A stretch of 59,249 bases of DNA from Phenylobacterium sp. (GCF_030697925.1 NZ_JAUYOJ010000141.1:1-59249); one strand, 5' to 3'. Shown: positions 29,728 through 38,958, counted from the stretch's first letter. The notes: generated from the letters alone by a model not told the origin. Made by a program: numbers and translations.

Positions 29728-30251
29728 GCCGGAACCAGCTCCTTCGCCAGGAAGACCATCAGGTTGTCGCTCGGGAATTTCAGCCCGCGGATGCCCGCCC
29801 GCCGGGCGGCCTCCATGTCGGCGTCCTTGTCGCCCACCATGATCGAGCGGCCCACATCGACGGGCCATTCGCGCAGGGCGCGCAGGATCATGCCGGGGTT
29901 GGGCTTGCGGTCCGGGGGATCGGGATGGCGATAGGCCTCGACGGTCGCGTCCGGATGCTGCGGGCAATAGTAGAAGGCGTCGATGCGACCGCCGGCCTCG
30001 GCCAGGCTCTCCGACATCATGGCGTGCAGGGCGACCACGTCGTCCTCGCCATAATAGCCACGCCCGATCCCCGACTGGTTGGTCACCACGAACACCCACC
30101 AGCCGGCGCGGTTGAAGGCGGCGACGGCCTCCCGCGCGCCGGGGATCCAGCGGAAGTCCTCCCAGCGGTGGACATAGCCGGGGTCCTCGTTGAGCACCCC
30201 GTCTCGATCGAGGAACAGGGCGGGGCGGGTCTGGGCGTCGGGCAGGCTCAC
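29724..30251 (-). CDS. HAD-family hydrolase, GmhB-like without the zinc loop
   Basis: 175-aa HAD phosphatase resembling D,D-heptose 1,7-bisphosphate phosphatase. Motif I is [19 protein letters not shown] (DxD near residue 15), motif [12 protein letters not shown] near 57, motif III K in DRKPNPGM near 117, motif [13 protein letters not shown] near 139. In canonical GmhB a Cys-x-His...Cys-x-Cys loop binds zinc; here CPQHPD is kept but the later cysteines are replaced ([10 protein letters not shown]). Heptose or histidinol phosphate chemistry is therefore only possible. First gene of the ABC exporter operon, divergent from the fused ABC ATPase. Confidence 0.86.
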   Translation of the reverse strand: MSLPDAQTRPALFLDRDGVLNEDPGYVHRWEDFRWIPGAREAVAAFNRAGWWVFVVTNQSGIGRGYYGEDDVVALHAMMSESLAEAGGRIDAFYYCPQHPDATVEAYRHPDPPDRKPNPGMILRALREWPVDVGRSIMVGDKDADMEAARRAGIRGLKFPSDNLMVFLAKELVPA

Positions 30252-30354
30252 GCGGGCACTATACAGTCAGGCGCGCGGCTTGGGGCTTACGCTTTCGCAA
30301 TGGAGCGCGCCGAGGCTATGGTCGGCCCTCGCGTTTGCCCAAGTTGAGGTCGCC

Positions 30355-32172
30355 TTGGCCGGTTCCGTCCTTTCCATCGACGACCTGAGGGTCGATTTCA
30401 CCACCCACGACGGGCTGGTGGACGCCGTGCGCGGGGTGTCGTTGCAGGTTCGGCGCGGCGAAACCCTCGGCGTGGTGGGCGAGAGCGGCTCGGGCAAGAG
30501 CCAGACCTTCATGGCCGTCATGGGCCTGCTGGCCGCCAACGGGCGCGCGACCGGCTCGGTGAAGTTCCTGGACCAGGAGATCCTGGGTCTGAAGCCCAGG
30601 ACCCTCAACAAAATCCGCGGCTCGAAGATGACCATGATCTTCCAGGACCCGCTGACGGCGCTCACCCCGCACGTGCGCATCGGCGAGCAGATCGCCGAGC
30701 CCCTGCGCCAGCACCTGGGCATGAGCGACAAGGACGCCACGGCCCACGCCAGGGACTGGATCGGCCGGGTGCGCATTCCCGACGCCGCGCGGCGGCTGTC
30801 GCAATATCCCCACGAGCTTTCCGGCGGCATGCGCCAGCGGGTGATGATCGCCGCGGCCATGGCCGGCGGCCCGGCCCTGCTGATCGCCGACGAGCCGACC
30901 ACCGCCCTCGACGTCACCGTCCAGGCCGAGATCCTCGACCTGATGGCCGAGCTCGGCCGCGAGACCGGCACGGCCATGGTGTTGATCACCCACGACATGG
31001 GGGTCATCGCCCGGCTGGCCGACCGGGTCTGCGTGATGAAGGACGGCGCCTATGTGGAGGAGGGCTCGGCCGAGGCCATCTTCGGAGCGCCGAAGTCCGA
31101 CTATACCCGCGCCCTGCTGGACGCGATCCCGCGCCTGGACCGCGCCGATCGCGGCGGTCGCCCGACCCTGGCCCCGGTGGCGCCCGACGCCCCGGTGATC
31201 GTCGAGGGCCACGACATCAAGGTGCACTTCCCCGTCCGTCAGGGGATGTTCGGCGGCAAGCTCGCCCTGCGCGCCGTCGACGGGGTCAGCTTCCAGGTTC
31301 GCCAGGGCGAGACCCTGGGCGTGGTGGGCGAGAGCGGCTGCGGCAAGTCAACGCTCAGTCGCGCCGTGCTGAACCTGCTGCCGCCGACCGCGGGCGCCGT
31401 CACCCTGCTGGGCCGCGACATCACCCATGCCGATCGCGAGGCCATGCGCGCCGCCCGCAAGGACCTGCAGATCGTCTTCCAGGACCCGCTCGCCAGCCTC
31501 GATCCGCGCATGACCGTCGGCGACTCCATCGCCGAGCCGCTGCAGGTGTTCCGCAAAGGCATGAACCACGCCGAGCGCGAGGCCGAGGTGAGGGCCATGA
31601 TGCTGCGCGCCGGCCTCTCGCCGACCCTCATCAACCGCTATCCGCACGAGCTTTCCGGCGGCCAGAACCAGCGGGTCGGCATCGCCCGGGCCATGATCCT
31701 GCGGCCGAAGCTGGTGATCTGCGACGAGGCGGTCTCGGCGCTCGACGTCTCCATCCGCGCCCAGATCATCGACCTGCTGATCGAGCTGCAGAAGGAGATG
31801 GGTCTGGCGATGATCTTCATCAGCCACGACTTGGCGGTCGTGCGCGAGATCAGCCACCGGATCATGGTGCTCTATCTGGGCCGGGTGATGGAACAGGCCG
31901 ATCGCCAGCGGCTCTATGAAGCGCCGCATCACCCCTACACCAAGGCCCTACTCTCGGCCGCGCCGATCCCCGATCCGGTTCGCGAGCGGGCCCGGGCCCG
32001 GGTGAAGCTGGTGGGCGAACCGCCCTCCCCGCTCGATCCGCGCAGCGCCCTGCGCTTCCTGCCCTCTCGGCTCTCCGCCGATCCCCTGGCCCAGGTCTAT
32101 GTCCCGGAGCTGAAGGAGATTGCCCCCGGCCACCTGGTCAGCGAATACGATCCGCCGGCCGGAGCCGCCTGA
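30355..32172 (+). CDS. Fused oligopeptide-type ABC transporter ATPase (DppD-DppF/YejF-like)
   Basis: 605-aa protein with two ABC ATPase domains. Walker A sites are [10 protein letters not shown] near residue 41 and [10 protein letters not shown] near 325. Signatures are [13 protein letters not shown] (about 155) and [13 protein letters not shown] (about 430), with matching Walker B motifs ([24 protein letters not shown]). The tandem arrangement is that of YejF-type peptide/microcin C importers. No permease or binding-protein genes are adjacent. I choose TTG at 30355 (GAGG five bases upstream); the open frame extends to 30190 but has no family similarity and would overlap the divergent HAD gene. 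Confidence 0.9.
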   Translation: MAGSVLSIDDLRVDFTTHDGLVDAVRGVSLQVRRGETLGVVGESGSGKSQTFMAVMGLLAANGRATGSVKFLDQEILGLKPRTLNKIRGSKMTMIFQDPLTALTPHVRIGEQIAEPLRQHLGMSDKDATAHARDWIGRVRIPDAARRLSQYPHELSGGMRQRVMIAAAMAGGPALLIADEPTTALDVTVQAEILDLMAELGRETGTAMVLITHDMGVIARLADRVCVMKDGAYVEEGSAEAIFGAPKSDYTRALLDAIPRLDRADRGGRPTLAPVAPDAPVIVEGHDIKVHFPVRQGMFGGKLALRAVDGVSFQVRQGETLGVVGESGCGKSTLSRAVLNLLPPTAGAVTLLGRDITHADREAMRAARKDLQIVFQDPLASLDPRMTVGDSIAEPLQVFRKGMNHAEREAEVRAMMLRAGLSPTLINRYPHELSGGQNQRVGIARAMILRPKLVICDEAVSALDVSIRAQIIDLLIELQKEMGLAMIFISHDLAVVREISHRIMVLYLGRVMEQADRQRLYEAPHHPYTKALLSAAPIPDPVRERARARVKLVGEPPSPLDPRSALRFLPSRLSADPLAQVYVPELKEIAPGHLVSEYDPPAGAA

Positions 32173-33237
32173 GTGACGCGCAAGATCATCCCTGTCCTGA
32201 TGTCGGGCGGCGCGGGCACGCGTCTGTGGCCCTTGTCGCGACAGGCCCGGCCCAAGCAGTTCCACCGGCTCGGCGGCGAACACAGCCTGATCCAGGACAC
32301 CGCCCTGCGGGTCGTGGGCGAGATGTTCGAGGCGCCTGTCGTAGTCTGCGCCGCGGCCCATGCCGACCTCACCCGCGCCCAGCTCGCCGAGGTGGGCGTC
32401 ACGCCCCAGGCCCTGATCGCCGAGCCCGCGCCGCGCAACACCGCCCCGGCGTCGGTGGCCGTCGCCGCCTTTGGGGCCGAGCGCGATCCCGAGGCCCTGA
32501 TGGTGCTGCTGCACGCCGACAACCTGGTGGCCGACGTGGCCGCCCTGCACGCCGCCATCGAGGCCGGCCGCGCGGCGGCGCAGGCCGGCCAGATCGTGCT
32601 GTTCGGGCTGAAGCCCACCGGTCCGGCGACGATCTATGGCTACATCCGGGCCACGGGCGAGGGTCCGGTGCGGCGGGTCGCCCAGTTCGTGGAGAAGCCC
32701 GACCTCGCCACCGCCCAGCGCTTCGTGGCCGATCCCGACTATTCCTGGAACGGTGGCATGTTCCTGTTCAAGGCGGGCGCCTTCCTCGACATCGCTCGGG
32801 CCCTGGCGCCCGAGGTGGCCGTCGCCGCCGAGGCCGCGGTGGCCGACGCCGCGCGGGCCGGCGACCTGGTGAGCCTGGGCGAGGCCTTCCTCACGGCGCC
32901 CAGCATCGCCATTGATGTGGCGGTGATGGAAAAGACTGACCGCGCCGGGGTGGTGGCCGCCGACATCGGCTGGGCCGACGTGGGCAACTGGGACGCGCTC
33001 TGGGAGCTGTCGGCCCGCGACGCTGACGGCAACGCCCTGGACGGCGAGGTGACCGCGGTGGAGAGCCGCGGCTCGCTCGCCCGCACCGATGGCCCCTCGG
33101 TAGTCCTGGCCGGGGTCGAGGACGTGGTGGTGGTGGTCGAGAACGGCGTGGTCCTGGTCACCCGCCGCGACGCCCCTGCCGCCGTCCGCGCCGCCGTCGA
33201 CGCGCTCAAGGCCAAGGGCAGAAGCGACCTCCTGTAG
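32173..33237 (+). CDS. manC: Mannose-1-phosphate guanylyltransferase
   Basis: 354-aa nucleotidyltransferase that makes GDP-mannose. N-terminal GGAGTRLWPLSR near residue 12 with PKQF(H) near 28, AEPAPRNTAP near 82, FVEKPD near 174, and the WNGGMFLF motif near 192 are diagnostic. It lacks the C-terminal isomerase domain of the bifunctional type. The GTG start follows the ABC ATPase stop directly, so translation is likely coupled. GDP-mannose feeds surface glycans, consistent with the FemAB/CelD-like gene next to it. Confidence 0.93.
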   Translation: MTRKIIPVLMSGGAGTRLWPLSRQARPKQFHRLGGEHSLIQDTALRVVGEMFEAPVVVCAAAHADLTRAQLAEVGVTPQALIAEPAPRNTAPASVAVAAFGAERDPEALMVLLHADNLVADVAALHAAIEAGRAAAQAGQIVLFGLKPTGPATIYGYIRATGEGPVRRVAQFVEKPDLATAQRFVADPDYSWNGGMFLFKAGAFLDIARALAPEVAVAAEAAVADAARAGDLVSLGEAFLTAPSIAIDVAVMEKTDRAGVVAADIGWADVGNWDALWELSARDADGNALDGEVTAVESRGSLARTDGPSVVLAGVEDVVVVVENGVVLVTRRDAPAAVRAAVDALKAKGRSDLL

Positions 33238-33308
33238 CGCGGCAAGGTCCCGGAAAGACTTGGCCGTTATCCTTTCTGGCTCAAGCTTCGGGTCAGGGGA
33301 CCGCGCCT

Positions 33309-34391
33309 TTGCAAATCGACGTCCTACGTCCGCAGGATCTTTCGTCCGAGCGCGTCGCGCGCTGGGGCGAGCTTCAGGCTGCCGATATCGAGCTGGATAC
33401 GCCCTTCCTGGCGCCGGGCTGGGCGCGGCTGATCGAGCGGATCCAGGGCGAGGGCGCACGCAATGTCCGCGTCGCCGTAGCCCATCAGGACGGCCGCGAC
33501 GTGGCGTTCATGCCGGTTCGGGTGGGCTCGTTCACCGCCATGCCGGCCGGGGCCCCCATGTGCGATTACCAGGGTGTGGTGGCCGAAGCCGGGGTCGCCG
33601 TCGACGCCCGCGCCATGGTCGCGGCCCTGGGCGTCCATCGGCTGGACTTCTCCCACATGCTGGAGAGCCAATCAGCCTTCAAGCGCTTCGCCCGCGGCCG
33701 GTTCGTCTCCCACGTCATCGATGTCGAGGGCGGCTACGAAGCCTATGAGGCCGAGCGTCGCGCGGCTGGGACCTCGGTGCTGAAGGACTGCGACAAGAAG
33801 CGCCGCAAGGCCGAGCGCGAGATCGGTCCCGCGGTTTTCCAGGCCTTTTCCCGCTCCACCGCCGACTTCGACAAGCTGTTGGAATGGAAGCGCGCCCAGC
33901 TCAAGGCCACCGGCCAGACCGACATCTTCGAGACCGGCTGGACCCGCGAGCTGATGGCCGAGATGTTCGCCAGCCGCGATCCGGACTTCGGCGGGGTCAT
34001 GTTCACCCTGCATTTCGGCGACCGTCTTGCGGCGGCGCATCTGCACCTGCGCGGGCGCCGCACGATCCACGGCTGGATCATCGCCCACGACCCGGAGTTC
34101 GAGCGCTACTCCCCGGGCCTGCTGCTGTTCCAGTCCATCCTGCGCTGGATGGACGACACCCCCTATCGCCGCCTGGACCTCGGTCCGGGCGACTACCGCT
34201 TCAAGCGCGACCTCGCCAATCACGGCCAGTGGGTGACCCATGGTTTCGTCGGCGCCCCGTCGCCGGCGACCCTGACGCGGGCGGTCGCCTATGGGGTGCG
34301 CCGCGTGGCCGAAGCCCTGCCCTTGGGACAGATGTCCGAACTGCCCGGCAAGGCGATGCGCCGCATGGATCAATGGCGAGGGCTTCGCTAG
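33309..34391 (+). CDS. FemAB/CelD-like GNAT acetyltransferase (possible holdfast or polysaccharide modifier)
   Basis: 360-aa cytosolic protein with a two-lobed GNAT fold. The N-terminal lobe (about 1-150) has 'DTPFLAPGWARLIERI', and the C-terminal Acetyltransf_6 domain has 'CDKKRRKAEREIGPAVFQAF' and 'LAAAHLHLRGRRTIHGWIIAHDPEFERYSPG' near 240-275. 'RRLDLGPGDYRFKRDL' near 295-310 is the conserved CelD/BcsL ending. Best start is TTG at 33309 with AGGGGA upstream. Caulobacter HfsK, a holdfast-modifying member of this superfamily, is a possible orthologue; that is inference only. It follows manC with a 71-nt gap. Confidence 0.85.
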   Translation: MQIDVLRPQDLSSERVARWGELQAADIELDTPFLAPGWARLIERIQGEGARNVRVAVAHQDGRDVAFMPVRVGSFTAMPAGAPMCDYQGVVAEAGVAVDARAMVAALGVHRLDFSHMLESQSAFKRFARGRFVSHVIDVEGGYEAYEAERRAAGTSVLKDCDKKRRKAEREIGPAVFQAFSRSTADFDKLLEWKRAQLKATGQTDIFETGWTRELMAEMFASRDPDFGGVMFTLHFGDRLAAAHLHLRGRRTIHGWIIAHDPEFERYSPGLLLFQSILRWMDDTPYRRLDLGPGDYRFKRDLANHGQWVTHGFVGAPSPATLTRAVAYGVRRVAEALPLGQMSELPGKAMRRMDQWRGLR

Positions 34392-34464
34392 CCGAGGCGG
34401 CGCCACATTGCCGATTGGCGCGCTCGCCGCTAGACGTGGCGTCCCGCACCACATCGGCTAGGCC

Positions 34465-35673
34465 ATGACGCTTTCCATCGACGACATCCGCGCGGCCGCC
34501 GGTCGGCTGGCCGGACATATCGAACGCACCCCCTGCCGCCATTCGCGCACCCTGTCGGAGATCACCGGGGCCGAGGTCTGGGTGAAGTTCGAGAACCTGC
34601 AGTTCACCGCGGCCTACAAGGAGCGCGGGGCGCTCAACACCTTGCTTCAGCTCTCCGACAATGAGCGCGGGCGCGGGGTGATCGCCGCCTCCGCCGGAAA
34701 CCACAGCCAGGGCTTGGCCTATCACGCGGCGCGCCTGGGGATTCCCGTCACCATCGTCATGCCGCGCGGCACCCCCTTCGTGAAGGTGCAGCAGACCCGC
34801 GCCCACGGCGCCGAGGTGGTGATCGACGGCGACAATTACGACGAGGCCTCGGACGTCGCCCTGAAGCTCTGCAAGGCGCGCGACCTTTCCTTCGTCCACC
34901 CCTTCAACGACCTGCAGGTCATGGCCGGCCAGGGCACCGTGGCGCTGGAGATGTTCGAGGACGTGCCGGACCTGGAGATCCTGCCCATCCCTATCGGCGG
35001 CGGAGGGCTGATCGCCGGCTGCGCCACCGTGGCCAAATCGCTCAATTCGAAGGTCCGTATCGTCGGCGTGGAGCCGGCCATGTATCCGTCCTTCACCGCC
35101 AAGATGCGCGGCGTGAACGGGGTGACCGGCACGGGCGGGGCGACCATCGCCGAGGGCATCGCCGTCAAGCAGGTGGGCGAGCTTTCCTATAGCATCGCCC
35201 GGCCGCTGATCGACGACGTGCTGCTGATCGAGGAGCCGCACTTCGAGCGGGCCGTGGCGCTCTATTGCAATGTGGAGAAGACGGTGGTCGAGGGGGCGGG
35301 CGCCGCCTCGCTGGCGGCCCTGCTGGCCTATCCCGACCAGTTCCGCGGCAAGAAGGTCGGTCTGATCGTCACCGGCGGCAATATCGACACCCGGCTGTTG
35401 GCCTCGGTCCTGACCCGGGAGCTGGTGCGCGAACAGCGGCTGGTCAGCTTGCGGATCATCGGCGACGACCGGCCGGGCCTGCTGGCCACCGTCTCGACGG
35501 TGATCGGCCAGATGGGCGGCAATATCGTCGAGGTGGCCCACAACCGCCTGGCCCTCGACGTGCCGGCCAAGGGCGCGGAGTTCGACATCATGATCGAAAC
35601 CCGCGACGCCCAGCACACCCAGGAAATCATGGACGCCCTGCGCGATCGCGGCTACCCGCCGCGCGCCGTCTGA
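34465..35673 (+). CDS. ilvA: Threonine ammonia-lyase with C-terminal ACT domain
   Basis: 402-aa PLP enzyme that deaminates threonine to 2-oxobutanoate, the first step towards isoleucine. The PLP lysine is in FTAAYKERGALN near residue 52, the phosphate loop is PIGGGGLIAG near 177, and the structure of the catalytic domain ends near 320. An ACT domain follows (about 330-402, 'LRIIGDDRPGLLATVSTV'), as in catabolic/biosynthetic TdcB-like enzymes of alphaproteobacteria, giving allosteric control. The gene symbol could equally be tdcB. Confidence 0.93.
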   Translation: MTLSIDDIRAAAGRLAGHIERTPCRHSRTLSEITGAEVWVKFENLQFTAAYKERGALNTLLQLSDNERGRGVIAASAGNHSQGLAYHAARLGIPVTIVMPRGTPFVKVQQTRAHGAEVVIDGDNYDEASDVALKLCKARDLSFVHPFNDLQVMAGQGTVALEMFEDVPDLEILPIPIGGGGLIAGCATVAKSLNSKVRIVGVEPAMYPSFTAKMRGVNGVTGTGGATIAEGIAVKQVGELSYSIARPLIDDVLLIEEPHFERAVALYCNVEKTVVEGAGAASLAALLAYPDQFRGKKVGLIVTGGNIDTRLLASVLTRELVREQRLVSLRIIGDDRPGLLATVSTVIGQMGGNIVEVAHNRLALDVPAKGAEFDIMIETRDAQHTQEIMDALRDRGYPPRAV

Positions 35674-35684
35674 AGGTCTAGCGA

Positions 35685-36185
35685 ATGAAACGTCTGATCG
35701 TCGCCCTCGCCGCCGCCCTGTCGCTGGCCGCCTGTGGCAAGGCCGACAGCCAGGAGACCGCCAAGGCGGCCGCCGAGGCCACCGCCTATCTGGCGACCAA
35801 CGCCAAGGCGCCGGGGGTCAAGTCCCTGCCGTCGGGCCTGCAGTACAAGATCGTCCGCTCGGGCCCGGCCGACGGCCTCAAGCCTGCCCCGCAGGACGAG
35901 GTCAAGGTCCACTACGAGGGCAAGCTGCTCTCGGGCAAGGTGTTCGACTCGTCCTACGAGCGCGGCGCCCCGGCGGCCATGCCGCTGGCCGCCCTGATCC
36001 CGGCCTGGCAGGAAGCCCTGCAACTCATGCGGCCGGGCGACGAATGGGTGCTCTATGTGCCGCCGGCCCTCGGCTACGGGGAAGAAGGCGCGGGTGGCGG
36101 CGAGATTCCGGGCAATAGCCTGCTGATCTTCCGCATCGAACTGATCGACGTCCTGCCCGGCCCGGGCCGCATCGGTCAGGGCTGA
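35685..36185 (+). CDS. FKBP-type peptidyl-prolyl isomerase lipoprotein
   Basis: 166-aa periplasmic PPIase. A signal sequence with lipobox SLAAC is at residues about 15-19, followed by a short linker and one FKBP domain. Landmarks are 'GLQYKIVRSGPADG', 'VKVHYEGKLLSGKVFDSSYERG' near residue 76 and the active-site end 'WVLYVPPALGYGEEGAGG.IPGNSLLIF' (about 120-152). It resembles Mip/FkpA without the N-terminal dimerisation helix. It starts 11 nt after the threonine ammonia-lyase, so it shares that transcript. Confidence 0.92.
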   Translation: MKRLIVALAAALSLAACGKADSQETAKAAAEATAYLATNAKAPGVKSLPSGLQYKIVRSGPADGLKPAPQDEVKVHYEGKLLSGKVFDSSYERGAPAAMPLAALIPAWQEALQLMRPGDEWVLYVPPALGYGEEGAGGGEIPGNSLLIFRIELIDVLPGPGRIGQG

Positions 36186-36254
36186 CCGGTTCGCTCTTGC
36201 GTTGCACCCGCGCCTCTGTTTGGTGACCGCCAAACAGAACGGGGAAACACACGG

Positions 36255-36818
36255 ATGAGACTGACCAAGCCCAGGATCGCGCCGGTCCAGGACGCCGACC
36301 TGACCCCCGATCAAAAAGAAATCCTCGAGCCCATGGGCGAGCGGGTGCTGAACATCTTCCGCACCATGGTCCAGGCCCCGAAGGCGGCGAAGGGCTTCCT
36401 GGCCTGGGGCAACTATGTGCTGTCGCGGCGCAACGACCTGCCGGCCCGCGAGCGCGAGATCGTCATCCTGCGCATCGGCTACCTCTGCAAGTCCGGCTAC
36501 GAATGGACCCAGCACCACGCCATCGGTCTGCGCGAGGGCCTGACCGCCGCCGAGATCGAGGCGATCAAGCAGGGCGCCGCCGCTCCCGACTGGAGCGCCG
36601 CCGACCGCGCCCTGCTCAAGGCGTCCGACGAGCTGCACAACGACCAGTTCGTCACTGACGGGACATGGGCGGCGCTCACCCGCCACTTCTCCGACAAGCA
36701 GTGCATGGATGTCGTGTTCACCGCCGGCCAGTATACCCAGGTGTCGATGATCCTGAACTCGTTCGGGGTGCAGCTCGACGCCGGCCAGACCCTCGATCCC
36801 GACCTGAAGGGCTTCTGA
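36255..36818 (+). CDS. Carboxymuconolactone decarboxylase (CMD) family protein
   Basis: 187-aa AhpD/CMD-like protein. The expected active helix is 'YLCKSGYEWTQHHAIG' near residue 76: a single Cys, then E-W-x-x-H. AhpD members use a CxxC; here the second Cys is missing, so a peroxidase role is doubtful and the family function remains open. It ends 2 nt before the short-chain dehydrogenase, so the two are cotranscribed and may act in one degradation route. Confidence 0.9.
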   Translation: MRLTKPRIAPVQDADLTPDQKEILEPMGERVLNIFRTMVQAPKAAKGFLAWGNYVLSRRNDLPAREREIVILRIGYLCKSGYEWTQHHAIGLREGLTAAEIEAIKQGAAAPDWSAADRALLKASDELHNDQFVTDGTWAALTRHFSDKQCMDVVFTAGQYTQVSMILNSFGVQLDAGQTLDPDLKGF

Positions 36819-36820
36819 AC

Positions 36821-37618
36821 ATGCGGCTCGCGGGCAAGACCGCCATCGTCGTCGGGGCCGGCCAGACGCCTGGCGAGACCCTGGGCAACGGCCGGGCCAT
36901 GTCGCTGCTGTTCGCCCGCGAAGGCGCCGAGGTCCTCTGCGTCGACCGGCTGATCGAGCGGGCCGAGGAGACGGCCGAGATGATCGTCGCCGAGGGCGGC
37001 AAGGCCGCCGCCTTCGCCGCCGACATCACCAAGGCCGAGGATTGCACGGCGATGATCGAGGCGGCCAAGGCGCGCTGGGAGCGCATCGACATCCTGGTCA
37101 ACAATGTCGGGATCGGCGGGGGCGGCGACGGCCCGGCCCACCGGCTGGAGGAGGCGGCCTTCGACCGCATCCTGGCGGTGAACCTCAAGGGCACCTGGCT
37201 GTCGACCAAGGCCGCCTTGCCCCTCATGCGCGAACAGGGCGGCGGCTCGATCGTCAACATCTCGTCCCTGGCCTCGATCGCCGGGGGGAACCAGGTGGCC
37301 TACGAGGTCTCCAAGGCCGCGGTGAACCGGCTGACCACCTCGACAGCCCAGGCCAATGCGGCCAAGGGCGTGCGCTGCAACGCCATCGCCATGGGCCTGA
37401 TGGACACCCCCATGGCCGTGGCCGGCATCGCCGCGTCCACCGGCCGGGAACAACAGGCGGTCCGTGACGCCCGCAACGCCCGCGTGCCGCTGGGCGGCCA
37501 GATGGGCACGGCCTGGGACACCGCCTATGCAGCCCTGTTCCTGGCGTCGGACGAGGCGCGGTTCATCACCGGCGTCGTGCTGTGGGTCGACGGCGGAATG
37601 TCTAGCCGGATCGGGTGA
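36821..37618 (+). CDS. SDR-family oxidoreductase
   Basis: 265-aa classical short-chain dehydrogenase. The Rossmann glycine motif reads GAGQTPGETLGNG near residue 12 (stretched relative to TGxxxGIG). The NNVG motif (NAG-like) is near 90, Ser of the triad lies in NISSLASIAGG near 142, and YEVSK near 156 supplies Tyr and Lys. The C-terminal FITGVVLWVDGG is a standard SDR ending. Substrate not predictable. The ATG at 36821 is chosen because it follows the CMD stop by 2 nt and aligns with the SDR start (RLAGKTAIV). Confidence 0.92.
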   Translation: MRLAGKTAIVVGAGQTPGETLGNGRAMSLLFAREGAEVLCVDRLIERAEETAEMIVAEGGKAAAFAADITKAEDCTAMIEAAKARWERIDILVNNVGIGGGGDGPAHRLEEAAFDRILAVNLKGTWLSTKAALPLMREQGGGSIVNISSLASIAGGNQVAYEVSKAAVNRLTTSTAQANAAKGVRCNAIAMGLMDTPMAVAGIAASTGREQQAVRDARNARVPLGGQMGTAWDTAYAALFLASDEARFITGVVLWVDGGMSSRIG

Positions 37619-37621
37619 TCC

Positions 37622-38071
37622 CTACAGTCCGTATCCCCGCGCCATCGCCGCGGCGAAGGCGGGGATCGGGGCGAAGATGGCGAGTTCGGCGATCAGGAAT
37701 CCGCGCACCGAGGCCACGTGATCGCCGGTCAAGGCGAAGCCGGGCTCGGCCTTGGCCGTCCGCCGCCACCCGGCGATGCGGATCGTCGGCTGCACGGACA
37801 GCACCCCGACCACGAGGAAGGCGGCGATCTTGGCCCAGAACGCCCAGTTCCCGAGATAGGCGTCGGGACCCTTCACGCCCAGGAAGACGCGGGCGAACCC
37901 GACCGCCAGGATCAGGCCCGCGATCATGCCGTAGTGCAGGTCGATCATCCCCAGGCGCTTGAGATCCGCACCCGCTAGGCCGGGCCGGATCATGGCCAGC
38001 TCGAAGGCCAGGATGGCGGCCAGGGCGAAGACCAGCAGATGGTGGGCGATGGCGAGGACGAGGTCGGTCAC
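37622..38071 (-). CDS. DUF2214-family membrane protein
   Basis: 149-aa membrane protein with four hydrophobic helices. The opening 'LAIAHHLLVFALAAILAFEL' and 'DLHYGMIAGLILAVGFARV' place it in DUF2214, a small haem/cytochrome-like family with intramembrane His residues. No function is known. It is convergent with the SDR gene (4 nt apart). A palindromic TTAC-3 nt-GTAA site lies about 45 nt upstream. Confidence 0.85.
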   Translation of the reverse strand: MTDLVLAIAHHLLVFALAAILAFELAMIRPGLAGADLKRLGMIDLHYGMIAGLILAVGFARVFLGVKGPDAYLGNWAFWAKIAAFLVVGVLSVQPTIRIAGWRRTAKAEPGFALTGDHVASVRGFLIAELAIFAPIPAFAAAMARGYGL

Positions 38072-38116
38072 GGGGCGACTCCAGGCGATTGGCGCCGCGA
38101 CACTCGCTCCATTCGC

Positions 38117-38129
38117 TTACTATGTAAAT
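38117..38129. promoter_or_regulatory. 13-bp palindromic site, copy 1
   Basis: TTACTATGTAAAT at 38117-38129 contains the dyad TTAC-3 nt-GTAA and matches GTACAATGTAAAT at 46219-46207 (minus) in 11 of 13 bases. It lies upstream of the DUF2214 gene. It may be a TetR-type operator or part of a promoter. Confidence 0.35.
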
Positions 38130-38130
38130 A

Positions 38131-38958
38131 CTAGCCCTTGTCGCCGGTGCGGTAGTCGCCGAAGGCGCGGTCGCGGGCGGTAAGCGCCTGGGTCACGCCC
38201 TGGCGCATCTGGGCCATGTATTCGCGCGAAGCCTTGGTGTGCCAGCCCAGGGCATGGACGTCGGTGGCCGCCCGGATGCCGGTGCGCATGCCCATGGCTT
38301 CCATCTGGCGGTGCACCGCGCGCTTGTTGAGCTGGGCTAGTTCCGGGTCGACCTTGGCCACCCGCACGGCCATCGACAGAACCTCGTCTTCAAGCTTGTC
38401 CGCCGGGAAGGCCCGGTTGGCGAAGCCCAGCCGCACCGCCTCGTTCCCATCGATGGAGTCGCCGGTCAGCATCTGCTCCATGGCCGCCCGCATGCCCATC
38501 AGCCAGGCGTGGGAATGATTGTCGGCGGGGCTCATGGTGCGCACGGCCGGGTAGCCGATCTGGGCGTCCTGCGCCACATAGACCAGGTCGCAGGAGGTGG
38601 CGAGTTCCGAGCCCCCGGCCAGGCACCAGCCATGCACCTGGGCGATCACCGGCTTGGCCAGGTCCCAGACCTTGAAGCAGCCCTCGACCACATGGCGCGC
38701 CCACTGGCCCTGGTTTCCCGCCGTGTGCCAGGGCTGCTCGCCCAGGCCCGCCAGATCGTAGCCGGAGGAGAAGCAGGTCCCGGCCCCGCGCACGATCATC
38801 ACCCGCACCTCGGGATCGCGGTCGCCAGCCTCCAGGGCGTTGTAGATCTCCGCCCGCAGGGCGTTTGACAACGCATTGCGCTTGTTGGGGCGGTTCAGGG
38901 TGAGCCGGCGCACATGCGGCGCGGGCTCGTCGATCAGTAGGATGGGCTCGTCGGCCAT
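38131..38958 (-). CDS. Enoyl-CoA hydratase/isomerase family protein (crotonase)
   Basis: 275-aa crotonase. The oxyanion-hole motifs are 'RGAGTCFSSGYDLAGLG' near residue 60 and 'VHGWCLAGGSELATSCDLVYV' near 107-125. The second Glu of true hydratases (normally in the PE.G. region) is not obvious here ('QIGYPAVRTMSPADNH'), so a different crotonase reaction is possible. The ATG at 38958 has GGGAGG seven bases upstream. Divergent from the VOC gene across a region with an AAACCA/TGGTTT dyad. Confidence 0.9.
   Translation of the reverse strand: MADEPILLIDEPAPHVRRLTLNRPNKRNALSNALRAEIYNALEAGDRDPEVRVMIVRGAGTCFSSGYDLAGLGEQPWHTAGNQGQWARHVVEGCFKVWDLAKPVIAQVHGWCLAGGSELATSCDLVYVAQDAQIGYPAVRTMSPADNHSHAWLMGMRAAMEQMLTGDSIDGNEAVRLGFANRAFPADKLEDEVLSMAVRVAKVDPELAQLNKRAVHRQMEAMGMRTGIRAATDVHALGWHTKASREYMAQMRQGVTQALTARDRAFGDYRTGDKG

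Noticed and set aside
30190..30354. ATG-started extension of the fused ABC ATPase
   Set aside because: It would overlap the divergent HAD gene and has no similarity to ABC proteins; TTG at 30355 has a good SD.
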